This document shows positions 52,796 through 61,310 of a stretch of 64,000 nt of DNA, one piece after another. The notes under the pieces were generated by a model. That model was given only the letters and a program-made list of their open reading frames with translations, ran no database searches and had not been told where the DNA came from. The DNA lies in assembly GCF_001708935.1 (NCBI RefSeq), contig NZ_MASI01000010.1, positions 23,205 through 87,204 of the forward strand, read 5' to 3'. The first letter of the stretch is position 1. Every line of letters starts with the position of its first letter. The position numbers and the translations under genes were made by a program. Origin of the DNA: Methyloligella halotolerans (GTDB lineage Bacteria > Pseudomonadota > Alphaproteobacteria > Rhizobiales > Methyloligellaceae).

Positions 52796-54226
52796 TTATT
52801 GGGCGTGGTTGGCGAGGAGTGGGAGATTGGCCGCGGCTGCTCCCGCGCTTTGGCCGAAGACGCCGCCGATCCCGATGATGACGGGAGCAGTCGTGTCGAC
52901 CTCGAGAACCGTCTTCTCAAGATCGGCGAGACGCCCCTGAGACAAGCGCTGATCGGGCCGGCTTACCGCGCTCGCGACCGCCACCGGCGTCTCAGGCGAC
53001 AGTCCCTCGGCAAGCAACCGCTCCGCGATCCGCGCCGCCATACGGCCGCCCATATAGAAGATCGTGCTTGCGGTCGGGTCGGCGACGGCGCGCCAATCGA
53101 GATCCTCCGGCAGCCCGCCCGATTTGGAGTGGCCGGTCACAAATCGGACCGACCGCGCAAGATCCCGATGGGTCAGCGAAACCCGTAGCGACGACGCCAT
53201 GGCCAAGGCCGCCGTGATGCCGGGCACGATGTCGACGGGAATACGGGCTGCCTCGAGCTGGACGATTTCCTCGCCGCCGCGGCCGAAGATCATGGGATCG
53301 CCCGCCTTCAGCCGCACCACACGCTTTCCGCCGCGGGCGAGCTTCACCATCATCGCGTTGATGTCTTCCTGGCGGCAGCTCCGGCGTCCGCCGCGCTTGC
53401 CGACCAGGATGTGCTTCGCCTCGCGCCGCGCGAGTTCCAGCACGTCGTCCGAGACCAGCTCGTCGAACAGGATGACGTCGGCCGCCTGAAGCGCGCGGAT
53501 GGCTTTCACAGTCAGAAGCTCCGCATCGCCGGGCCCAGCGCCGACCAATGTGACCCGCCCGCGGGTCCCATCGTTGCCGGCGCCGATACGGCTCGCCTCG
53601 GCGAGAAGCATCTCACCTGCGTCCACCTCCGGCGCGTTGCCGAACGCGCGGTCGACGAAGCGCTCCCAGAAGGCACGCCGCGGTGCACCGGTTTCGAGCG
53701 TCTCGTAAAGACGGTCGCGCAGGCGGGCGGCGAGCTTCGCCCAATCGGCAAGCGAAAGCGGCAGTAAGGTCTCGATCCGGCGGCGGATCGCCTGACCGAG
53801 AATCGGCGCCGCCCCTGCCGTTGATATCCCGATCACGGCGGGGGACCGGTTTACGATCGAGCCGAACTGGAACTGGCAGAACGCCGGCTTGTCGATCACA
53901 TTGACCGGAACGCCTGCCTTGCGCGCTGCCTCGACAAGGGCGGTCGCCTCTTCATCGTCGGCCGCATCGGCCACCACCAGCGCAGCGCCCTCCAGGCAAT
54001 CAGGAGTCCAGGACTCTTCGTGATGGATAAGACGTCCATCTTCGTCGGCCGCCAATAGACGCGGCAGCTCCTCCTCGGTCCCGGCGGGCGCGGCATAGAT
54101 GTGGACCTCCGCGCCCGTCGCGGCGATGAGCTCGGCCTTCCAGGCCGCCGCATCCGTCCCGCCGATAACGACGACCCGCTTGCCCGTAAGGGTGAAGAAG
54201 ACGGGCAGGACCGAAAGATCGGCCAT
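52796..54226 (-). CDS. cysG: Siroheme synthase (trifunctional CysG)
   Basis: Makes siroheme for nitrite reductase. The N-terminal part (residues 1 to about 210) is the NAD-dependent precorrin-2 dehydrogenase/ferrochelatase: LTGKRVVVIGGTDAAAWKAEL, STAGAAPILGQAIRRRIE. The C-terminal part is uroporphyrinogen-III methyltransferase: VTLVGAGPGDAELLTVKAIRAL, VRLKAGDPMIFGRGGEE, VVPGITAALA-like PGITAALAMASS. The ATG at 54226 gives 476 residues; the longer frame enters nasA. It is 16 bases after the nasA stop. Confidence 0.95.
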   Translation of the reverse strand: MADLSVLPVFFTLTGKRVVVIGGTDAAAWKAELIAATGAEVHIYAAPAGTEEELPRLLAADEDGRLIHHEESWTPDCLEGAALVVADAADDEEATALVEAARKAGVPVNVIDKPAFCQFQFGSIVNRSPAVIGISTAGAAPILGQAIRRRIETLLPLSLADWAKLAARLRDRLYETLETGAPRRAFWERFVDRAFGNAPEVDAGEMLLAEASRIGAGNDGTRGRVTLVGAGPGDAELLTVKAIRALQAADVILFDELVSDDVLELARREAKHILVGKRGGRRSCRQEDINAMMVKLARGGKRVVRLKAGDPMIFGRGGEEIVQLEAARIPVDIVPGITAALAMASSLRVSLTHRDLARSVRFVTGHSKSGGLPEDLDWRAVADPTASTIFYMGGRMAARIAERLLAEGLSPETPVAVASAVSRPDQRLSQGRLADLEKTVLEVDTTAPVIIGIGGVFGQSAGAAAANLPLLANHAQ

Positions 54227-54242
54227 CCGCTGAGGGCGGCGC

Positions 54243-56909
54243 TCACTCGGCGGCTTGGAGACGATTCGCATCGATAATCCCTTTGATCTCTGCGCGGCAG
54301 GAGCCGCAATTGGTGCCGGCCTGGAGGGCCTCGCCAACCGCTTCCACGGTGGCGCATCCGCCCGCGGCGGCGCGGGCGATCTCGTTGGCCCCGACCCCGA
54401 AGCAGGTGCAGACGATGGCACCGCGATCCGGCACATCGCCGCCCGGTCGGCCTGCGATGACCGCAAGCCGCGCGTGGCGTTCCTCATGGGTGCGCAGGAG
54501 CTGATCCGTGGCCCAGCTTCGCGATACGGGCACGGGCTCCGCGGCGAGATAGAGCGCGCCGGTAAGCTGGCTGCCTTTGAAGCTTGCGAAACGCTGCTGC
54601 CCACCGTGATGGTCTTCATAGGCGAGAAGCTCGGCCTCGGCCGGGGCATCGAACAGCTCGCGCGCAAGCTGCCGCCAATCTCCGCTGGGATAGGCAAAGC
54701 CCAGCTCCACCCGCCAGCCTTCATCGCAGCGCGCGATGGCCCAATACTCCGCATTCAGATTGCGGGGCTTGTGGGCCAGGACAGCGAAACCATAGGTCGT
54801 GGCGACAAAGCGCTCGATTCGAACGGCTGCATTCTTCGAAGCCGGCTGGCCCGATAGCGGATCGGTCACCGCGGGTACGAGCCGGTCGACCCGCGCATTG
54901 GAGGCGAACTGATCCGTCCAGTGCATCGGCACGAAGACGGAGCCAGGCGACTGCCGGTCCGTCAGAAGTGCGCGCACCAGGATCGCCCCGTCCCCGCTTG
55001 AGACCCGGACGATATCGGCATTTGCGATGCCATGGCGCGCGGCGTCTCGCGGATTCAGCTCCACGAAGGGCTCGGCGAGATGCTGGGAGAGACGCGGGCT
55101 GCGCCCCGTGCGCGTCATGCTGTGCCAATGATCCCGCACGCGGCCCGTGTTCAGGGTCATGGGGAAAGCGGGATCGTGTTCTCGGCGCACGCTGGGCGAG
55201 ATGGGAACGAGACGCCCGCGCCCGCTTTGCGTAAAGAAGCCGCCATCGACGAAGACCTGACCGGAGGATGTGCTTTCCTTAGGCCGCGGCCATTGAAACG
55301 GTTGAAGTGCGTCGTAGCCCCCGCGATCTAAGCCCGCGCAAGCGCCGATATCGAAATCCCGCGTACCTTCATTCTCGAAAGCCGACAGCGCGGCATGCTC
55401 GGCGAAGATCTCGTCCGGCCCATCGTAAGCGAAGGCGTCTTCGAACCCCATCCGCTTGCCGACCTCGGCGATGATCCACCAATCAGGCTGGGCATCGCCC
55501 GGCATGGGCAGGAAGGGACGCTGACGCGAGATGCGCCGCTCCGAGTTGGTGACCGTGCCGTCCTTCTCGCCCCAGGCTGCCGCCGGCAGCTTCACATGGG
55601 CATGACGCACCGTGTCGGTCTCGTTGACGACATCGGAGACGACCACGAAGGGGCAATCCTTGATCGCTTGCTCGACGAGGTCGGCCTCCGGCAGCGTATC
55701 TGCCGGGTTGGTCGCCATGATCCAGAGCGCCTTGATGCGCCCGTCCGCGACCGCCTGAAACAGCTCCACCGCCTTCAGGCCCGGCTTGTCGGCAATGCGC
55801 GGTGAGTGCCAGAAACGCTGCACCCGGTCGCGATGCCCCGAATCTTCCAGCTCCATATGGGCCGCGAGCGTGTTGGCGAGACCGCCCACCTCGCGCCCGC
55901 CCATGGCGTTGGGCTGGCCCGTGATGGAGAACGGCCCCATGCCCGGACGTCCGATGCGGCCCGTGGCGAGGTGGTAGTTGATGATCGCGTTGACCTTGTC
56001 GGTGCCGCGCTGAGACTGGTTCACGCCCTGACTGAACAGGGTCACGGTCTTCTGGATGCGGGTGAAGAGATCGTAGAAGGCGGTGAGCTGCTCGGCATTG
56101 AGCCCGGTCAGCATGGCGATGCGCTCGAGGCTGGCGGGTTGCGCCGCCTTCAGGGCATCTCCGAAGCCTTCGGTGTGGTTCTCTACGTAAGACCGGTCGA
56201 TCGCATCATGCTCATCGAGCCAGGCGAGCAGCCCGGTGAACAGCGCCACATCGCCGTCGGCGCGAATTGGCAAATGCAGGTCGGCGATATCGGCAGTCAT
56301 GGTGCGGCGCGGATCGATCAGCACGATCTTCATCTCCGGCCGCTTTTCCTTCGCCGCCGCGATCCGCTGATAGATCACCGGGTGACACCAGGCGAGGTTG
56401 GAGCCGACCAGGACGACGAGATCCGCTTCTTCCAGGTCCTCGTAGGTGCAGGGCACCGTATCGGCCCCGAACGCCCGCTTGTGCCCGGCCACCGCCGAGG
56501 CCATGCAGAGCCGCGAGTTGGTGTCGATATTGGCCGAGCCGATGAAGCCCTTCATCAGCTTGTTGGCGAGGTAGTAATCCTCGGTCAGGAGCTGGCCGGA
56601 GCAGTAGAAGGCGACAGAGTCCGGCCCGTGCTCCTCAATGGCTCGGGTGAATCCATCGGCCACGGCGCCGAGTGCGTCGTCCCAAGCCATGCGCCGGCCA
56701 TCAACCTTCGGATAGAGCAGCCGGCCCGCCAGCCCGACCGTCTCCGGCAGAGCCGAGCCCTTCGAGCAGAGCCGTCCGAAATTGGACGGATGCTCCGGAT
56801 CGCCGGAAAGCTGCACGCTCCCGTCGCTCTCCCGCCGGGCGCGCACGCCGCAGCCCACCCCGCAATAGGGGCAGGTGGTCCGGATTGCTTGTGGCTCCTC
56901 GAAACTCAT
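54243..56909 (-). CDS. nasA: Assimilatory nitrate reductase catalytic subunit
   Basis: Reduces nitrate to nitrite in the cytoplasm with bis-MGD molybdenum. The 888-residue protein has the N-terminal [4Fe-4S] motif CPYCGVGCGV..CSKG, and SRLCMASAVAGHKRAFG with the Mo-ligand Cys. A C-terminal BFD-like [2Fe-2S] domain has CTCFGVGANEIARAA and CGSCRAEI. The start lies directly next to the nirD stop. Electrons probably come via the BFD domain from NADH or a ferredoxin. Confidence 0.96.
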   Translation of the reverse strand: MSFEEPQAIRTTCPYCGVGCGVRARRESDGSVQLSGDPEHPSNFGRLCSKGSALPETVGLAGRLLYPKVDGRRMAWDDALGAVADGFTRAIEEHGPDSVAFYCSGQLLTEDYYLANKLMKGFIGSANIDTNSRLCMASAVAGHKRAFGADTVPCTYEDLEEADLVVLVGSNLAWCHPVIYQRIAAAKEKRPEMKIVLIDPRRTMTADIADLHLPIRADGDVALFTGLLAWLDEHDAIDRSYVENHTEGFGDALKAAQPASLERIAMLTGLNAEQLTAFYDLFTRIQKTVTLFSQGVNQSQRGTDKVNAIINYHLATGRIGRPGMGPFSITGQPNAMGGREVGGLANTLAAHMELEDSGHRDRVQRFWHSPRIADKPGLKAVELFQAVADGRIKALWIMATNPADTLPEADLVEQAIKDCPFVVVSDVVNETDTVRHAHVKLPAAAWGEKDGTVTNSERRISRQRPFLPMPGDAQPDWWIIAEVGKRMGFEDAFAYDGPDEIFAEHAALSAFENEGTRDFDIGACAGLDRGGYDALQPFQWPRPKESTSSGQVFVDGGFFTQSGRGRLVPISPSVRREHDPAFPMTLNTGRVRDHWHSMTRTGRSPRLSQHLAEPFVELNPRDAARHGIANADIVRVSSGDGAILVRALLTDRQSPGSVFVPMHWTDQFASNARVDRLVPAVTDPLSGQPASKNAAVRIERFVATTYGFAVLAHKPRNLNAEYWAIARCDEGWRVELGFAYPSGDWRQLARELFDAPAEAELLAYEDHHGGQQRFASFKGSQLTGALYLAAEPVPVSRSWATDQLLRTHEERHARLAVIAGRPGGDVPDRGAIVCTCFGVGANEIARAAAGGCATVEAVGEALQAGTNCGSCRAEIKGIIDANRLQAAE

Positions 56910-57242
56910 TTAAGCCGCCCGCTCCCCGCTTAGCTGATCGAGGGAGATGAACAGCGTCTCGCCCTCGCACTTCACGGGGATGGTCTGCACGCTCCCCTCG
57001 TCCGCGCCCATGGCCTGGCCGTTCTCCAGGGAGATCACCCAGTTGTGCAGCGGACAGGTGACCGCCGCTCCGTGCACGATGCCCTGGCTCAAAGGCCCGC
57101 CCTTGTGGGGGCAGTGATCCTCCATGGCGAAGATCCGGTCGTTCCCGGTGCGGAACACGGCGACCTTGCCGGCAGGCGTGGAGACACAGCGCGCACCGCG
57201 GCGGGGGATGTCGTTGAGGTTTCCGATTTCGATCCAGCGCAT
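56910..57242 (-). CDS. nirD: Nitrite reductase (NADH) small subunit
   Basis: A 110-residue Rieske-type protein. Its cluster ligands are in CPHKGGPL and CPLHNW, with one Cys and one His each. The ATG at 57242 gives MRWIEIGNLNDIPRRGARCV; it is 4 bases after the nirB stop. It supports NirB-dependent reduction of nitrite to ammonium. Confidence 0.95.
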   Translation of the reverse strand: MRWIEIGNLNDIPRRGARCVSTPAGKVAVFRTGNDRIFAMEDHCPHKGGPLSQGIVHGAAVTCPLHNWVISLENGQAMGADEGSVQTIPVKCEGETLFISLDQLSGERAA

Positions 57243-57246
57243 GGGC

Positions 57247-59718
57247 TTACTCCGCAGCCTCGAGCTCAAGTGTCGCCATTGGCTTGAACTCGTGCTTGTC
57301 CTTGCCCGAGACGCGTTCCGACCACGGATCACATTGGGCGAATTTCTGGCTGAAGACGAAGCGGTCGAAGAACGCGATGCGCTTGTCGTGGTCCTCCATG
57401 ATCTGCTGGCGGACCTCGTCGAGGCCGACGCGCTTCACCCATTTGTAGATGCGCTCGAGATAGTGGCCTTGCTCGCGATACATCTGGACGAGCGCCACGA
57501 TATGCTCCACCGCCTCGTCCTCCGTCTCGACATGGCCCAGCACCTCGGTGCCCTTGATGTCGAGCCCGGCCGCACCGGCGAAATGGATCTCGAACCCAGC
57601 CTCCGTGCAGATCACGCCGACATCCTTGCAGGTCGCTTCGGCACAGTTCCGCGGGCAACCGGACACCGCCATCTTCACCTTGGCGGGCGTCCAGGAACCC
57701 CACATGAACTTCTCGATGCGGATGCCGAGCCCGGTGGAGTCCTGGGTGCCGAACCGGCACCAGTCGGTGCCAACGCAGGTTTTCACCGTGCGTAGGCCCT
57801 TGGCGTAGGCGTGACCGGAAACGAACCCCGCCTTGCCCAGATCGCCCCAGACCGACGGCAGGTCCTCTTTCTTGATGCCCAGCATGTCGATGCGCTGGCC
57901 GCCGGTGACCTTCACCGTCGGGATGTCGTACTTGTCCACGACGTCCGCGATGGTGCGCAGCTGGTCGGCATTCGTGACCCCGCCCCACATCCGCGGCACG
58001 ACCGAATAGGTGCCGTCCTTCTGGATGTTGGCGTGGACCCGCTCGTTGATGAAGCGCGACTGGTAGTCGTCGGCGTACTCGTCGGGCCAATCGCAGACGA
58101 GGTAGTAGTTCAGCGCCGGCCGGCATTTCGCGCAGCCGCACGATGTCTTCCACTCCAGCTCCTGCATGACCTCGGGGATGGTCCTCAGCCCCTTGGCCTT
58201 GATCAGTCGCCGGACTTCGTCATGGCCGAGCTCGGTGCAGCCGCAGACCGGCTGGATCTCGTTCGGCTTGTACGCGTCGCCCAGCGTCGCAGCGATGAGC
58301 TGCTCGACCAGGCCGGTGCACGAGCCGCAGGATGCGGATGCCTTGGTGTGTGCGCGAACGTGGTCCAAGGTCTTGAGTCCTTCGGAACCGATCGCTCCGG
58401 TGATCTTTCCCTTGCACACGCCGTTGCAGCCGCAGATCTCCGCGTCATCCGGTAAGGCTGCAACGGCCGCCATAGGGTCCAGCGGGGCACTCCCCTGATA
58501 GGCCTGCCCGAAGATCAGCGTGTCGCGCATCTCTGACACGTCGACTTCGCGCTTCTTCAGATCGTTGAACCAGGCCCCATCGGCCGTCTCGCCATAGAGC
58601 ACCGAACCGATGATGCGGTTGTCCTTCAGGATCAGCCGCTTGTAGACGCCGGCCGTGGCGTCCCGCAGCACGATCTCCTCCCGGTCGTCGCCGTCGGCGA
58701 AATCTCCGATGGAGAAGAGGTCGATGCCCGTGACCTTCAGCTTGGTCGGCGTGTCGCTATGAACGAAGGCGGTCTCGGTATCGCCGGCAAGCTGGGCCGC
58801 GGCGACCTTCGCCATCTCGTAGAGCGGCGCCACCAGGCCGTAAGTGTGCCCACCGACCTCGGCGCATTCGCCGATGGCCAGAATGTCGGGATCCTCGGTC
58901 CGCATGCCGTGATCGACCACGATGCCGCGGCCCATCTCCAGCCCCGCCTGCTTGGCGAGCCACGCATTGGGCCGTATTCCGGCAGCCATCACCACGAGAT
59001 CGGCATCGATGGTGCTGCCGTCGGCAAGCTCCACCGCTTCCGCCTTGCCCTTGCCGATGATCGCCTTGGTCTCGGCCTTGGTCTTGACCTTGATGCCGCG
59101 CTCTTCCAGCGCGCGCTGCAGCAGATAGCCGGCCGCCGGATCGAGCTGCCGCTCCATCAGCGTCGGCATCAGATGCAGGACCGTGACGTCCATGCCGCGC
59201 AGCTGCAGTCCGGCCGCAGCCTCAAGTCCAAGCAAGCCCCCACCGATCACCACGGCTTTCGCATGGGACTGGGCGGCCAGGATCATCGCGTCCACGTCGT
59301 CGAGATCGCGATAGGTCAGCACGCCCGGCATGTCGTTTCCCGGCACCGGCAGGATGAACGGCACCGAGCCGGTGGCGATCACGAGCTTGTCGTAGCTCTC
59401 CGCGACCCCGTGATCGGAGCGGACGGTCTTCGCCTCGCGATCGATTTCGACGATCTTGTGCCCCTTATAGAGGGTGATGCCGTGATCGATGTACCAGCCG
59501 TCGCCGTGGATCACGATCTCCTCGAACGCCTTCTCGCCGGAGAGCACCGGCGAGAGCATGATCCGGTCGTAATTGACCCGCGGCTCGGCGTTGAAAATGG
59601 TCACCTGGTAGCGATCTGGAGCGTGTTCGAAGAGATGCTCCAGCATGCGGCCCGGCGCCATGCCGTTGCCGACGATGATGAGTTTCTCTTTCATCTCGTT
59701 GTTTCCGTTTCCATTCAT
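57247..59718 (-). CDS. nirB: Nitrite reductase (NADH) large subunit
   Basis: An 823-residue siroheme enzyme that reduces nitrite to ammonium. In order: FAD/NAD domain (IIVGNGMAPGRMLEHLF), two BFD-like [2Fe-2S] regions (CGCNGVCKGKITGAIGS..CGSC; CGCTELGHDEV..CGCAKC), ferredoxin-like half domains, and the siroheme/[4Fe-4S] motif CVGTDWC..SGCPRNC. The ATG at 59718 overlaps the transporter stop as ATGA; the next ATG is at 59694. The open frame upstream of 59718 is spurious. Confidence 0.96.
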   Translation of the reverse strand: MNGNGNNEMKEKLIIVGNGMAPGRMLEHLFEHAPDRYQVTIFNAEPRVNYDRIMLSPVLSGEKAFEEIVIHGDGWYIDHGITLYKGHKIVEIDREAKTVRSDHGVAESYDKLVIATGSVPFILPVPGNDMPGVLTYRDLDDVDAMILAAQSHAKAVVIGGGLLGLEAAAGLQLRGMDVTVLHLMPTLMERQLDPAAGYLLQRALEERGIKVKTKAETKAIIGKGKAEAVELADGSTIDADLVVMAAGIRPNAWLAKQAGLEMGRGIVVDHGMRTEDPDILAIGECAEVGGHTYGLVAPLYEMAKVAAAQLAGDTETAFVHSDTPTKLKVTGIDLFSIGDFADGDDREEIVLRDATAGVYKRLILKDNRIIGSVLYGETADGAWFNDLKKREVDVSEMRDTLIFGQAYQGSAPLDPMAAVAALPDDAEICGCNGVCKGKITGAIGSEGLKTLDHVRAHTKASASCGSCTGLVEQLIAATLGDAYKPNEIQPVCGCTELGHDEVRRLIKAKGLRTIPEVMQELEWKTSCGCAKCRPALNYYLVCDWPDEYADDYQSRFINERVHANIQKDGTYSVVPRMWGGVTNADQLRTIADVVDKYDIPTVKVTGGQRIDMLGIKKEDLPSVWGDLGKAGFVSGHAYAKGLRTVKTCVGTDWCRFGTQDSTGLGIRIEKFMWGSWTPAKVKMAVSGCPRNCAEATCKDVGVICTEAGFEIHFAGAAGLDIKGTEVLGHVETEDEAVEHIVALVQMYREQGHYLERIYKWVKRVGLDEVRQQIMEDHDKRIAFFDRFVFSQKFAQCDPWSERVSGKDKHEFKPMATLELEAAE

Positions 59719-60965
59719 TGCAGGGCCAGTTCGGGCTCTGACGCGGGCGCGGCGTCGATGCCTTCGCGCGTCATCCGGCGAACGGCCGAGTGCATCCAGA
59801 GGAGAAGCCCGCCGACGAGCAGGAAGAGCAGCATGAAGCAACTCGTCCAAAGTCCGGTGGTGTCGAGCAGCGCGCCGAAGGCGAGCGGCAGGAAGAAGCC
59901 GCCGAGCCCGCCGATCATGCCGACCAGGCCGCCGACCGCGCCCACATGGCCCGGGTAGTAGACGGGGACGTGCTTGTAGACCGCCGCCTTGCCGAGGCTC
60001 ATGAAGAAGCCGAGCACGAAGACGATGCCGATGAAGAGGAACGGCCCGACCTGGGACGCTGGCATGGACAGGATGGCGCACGCCGCCAGGGAGACGGCGA
60101 GTGTCCAGTACATCACCTTCCGCGCCCCGAGCGTGTCGGAGAGATAGCCGCCATAGGCACGGAAGATCGCGCCGGGCAGCGAGTAGGCTGCACCGATCAT
60201 GCCGGCGGTTTCGATGTCGAAGCCGTAGCTGCCGATCAGGTAGCGGGGCAGCCAGAGGGCCAGCGCAACGAAGCCGCCGAACACGAAGAAGTAGTAGGCC
60301 GCGAAGCGCCAGACCTGGACATACTGCAGCGGCTCGAATTCGGCCCAGAAGCTGCGCCTCTCGTCACCCTCTCCGGTGGCCGAAGGCGGGTTCTCGGACA
60401 GGAACCAGAACCCCGCCGCGGCGGCGAGCAGAACGCCGGCCCAGATCTGGGCCACCGCCTGCCATCCAAGCGCGACAAGCACGAAGGGCGCGACGAAGCT
60501 GGTGACCGCGGCGCCGACATTGCCGACCCCGAAGATCCCGAGCGCGGTGCCTTGGGCTTTCGCCGGATAGAACCGAGAGACATACGCCACGCCGACAGCG
60601 AAGGAGCCGCCGGCCAGTCCGACGCCGACCGCGGCGCCTAGGATAGCGAAGTAGCTTTCGGTATGGGCGAGCAGGAAGGTCGCCAGCGCCGCTGCCATCA
60701 TGGTGGCGGTGAACACGATCCGGCCGCCGTGGCGGTCCGTCAGAACCCCCAGCACGATACGCGACAGCGAACCGGTGAGGATCGGCGTGCCGACGAGGAG
60801 CCCGAATCCCGTCTCGCTGAGCCCGAGATCCTTCCCGATTCGCACGCCGATGATCGAAAAGATCGTCCAGACCGCGAAGCACGTGGTGAAAGCGACGGTC
60901 GAAAGGCCGAGCGCGCGTGTCGCATCGGACGTCCAGTCGATCTTCTTGAGCAGAGTGTCTGTCAT
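59715..60965 (-). CDS. Nitrate/nitrite transporter, MFS (NarK/NasA type)
   Basis: A 416-residue MFS permease of about 12 helices. The nitrate signature regions are present: AGGSFAVGVAYVSRFYPAKAQGTALGIFGVGNVGAAVTSF and GFFMSLGKAAVYKHVPVYYPGHVGAVGGLVGMIGGLGGFFLP. The ATG at 60965 follows ACGGGAGAATGAG. It is the first gene after the regulated leader and imports nitrate for the downstream reductases. Confidence 0.95.
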   Translation of the reverse strand: MTDTLLKKIDWTSDATRALGLSTVAFTTCFAVWTIFSIIGVRIGKDLGLSETGFGLLVGTPILTGSLSRIVLGVLTDRHGGRIVFTATMMAAALATFLLAHTESYFAILGAAVGVGLAGGSFAVGVAYVSRFYPAKAQGTALGIFGVGNVGAAVTSFVAPFVLVALGWQAVAQIWAGVLLAAAAGFWFLSENPPSATGEGDERRSFWAEFEPLQYVQVWRFAAYYFFVFGGFVALALWLPRYLIGSYGFDIETAGMIGAAYSLPGAIFRAYGGYLSDTLGARKVMYWTLAVSLAACAILSMPASQVGPFLFIGIVFVLGFFMSLGKAAVYKHVPVYYPGHVGAVGGLVGMIGGLGGFFLPLAFGALLDTTGLWTSCFMLLFLLVGGLLLWMHSAVRRMTREGIDAAPASEPELALQ

Positions 60966-61145
60966 CTCATTCTCCCGTGTGGAGCGGCGCCGTGGCCGCC
61001 GCGACTGCTCCAGAAACAAAAAAAGCTGCCGGCCAGGAGACCGCGCCCACACGAAGGGTCGCGATGTCCTGATCGGCAGCTTTGCCTGGGCGCCCGCCAT
61101 TGGACGCCGATATGAATTGGCCTAATGATGGCCTGCCACGGATGC
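60966..61145 (-). promoter_or_regulatory. Leader of the nas operon with attenuator; likely NasT target
   Basis: The transcript from the promoter at 61146-61162 would carry about 170 bases before the transporter. It includes a long compound hairpin ending in seven U, listed separately. Upstream of that lie shorter stems, e.g. GGCC/GGCC around ATCATTA (61137-61120). NasT is an ANTAR-type RNA-binding antiterminator encoded just upstream, and such leaders are its usual targets. I could not identify its hexaloop hairpins with certainty. Confidence 0.65.
61018..61083 (-). terminator. Terminator hairpin of the nas leader
   Basis: On the minus strand a 10-base arm AAAGCTGCCG (61083-61074) pairs with CGGCAGCTTT (61031-61022), followed by T run to 61018. 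Inside it, CAGGA pairs TCCTG and CGCG-A-CCC pairs GGGCGCG, so nearly the whole 60 bases fold into one hairpin. It lies 53 bases before the transporter start and would stop transcription unless disrupted. Confidence 0.85.
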
Positions 61146-61162
61146 AGCAGGAAACGTGCCAA
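61146..61162 (-). promoter_or_regulatory. Sigma-54 (-24/-12) promoter of the nas operon
   Basis: On the minus strand: TTGGCACG-tttc-CTGCT. It keeps GG at -24 and GC at -12 with the correct spacing and differs from the consensus TTGGCACR-N4-TTGCW in one base of the -12 box. Transcription would start near 61134. This implies NtrC/RpoN nitrogen control; no clear NtrC site was found. Confidence 0.7.
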
Positions 61163-61260
61163 TTCGCTAAACCTGAGAAAGATCTATCTAAGTCAATCGC
61201 GTAGCGGGTGGACGCCGTATGACGGCCGTGCCGCTCCCCGTACGATCCATTGGCAATTGC

Positions 61261-61310
61261 CTAGGCGGACCGCTTATCGATTGTGCAGCGCGGCACAAAA
61301 TGCCGCCTAG
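61261..61310. repeat. Nested inverted repeat at the end of nasS
   Basis: Outer arms CTAGGCGG (61261-61268) and CCGCCTAG (61303-61310) enclose inner arms TTGTGC (61281-61286) and GCACAA (61293-61298). The outer right arm includes the nasS stop. It may terminate nasTS or bind a regulator of the downstream sigma-54 promoter. No T-run. Confidence 0.5.

Noticed and set aside
57247..60081. 944-residue reading of nirB extended upstream
   Set aside because: The extra 121 residues are Arg-rich and overlap the transporter; the ATG at 59718 with an ATGA overlap gives normal length.
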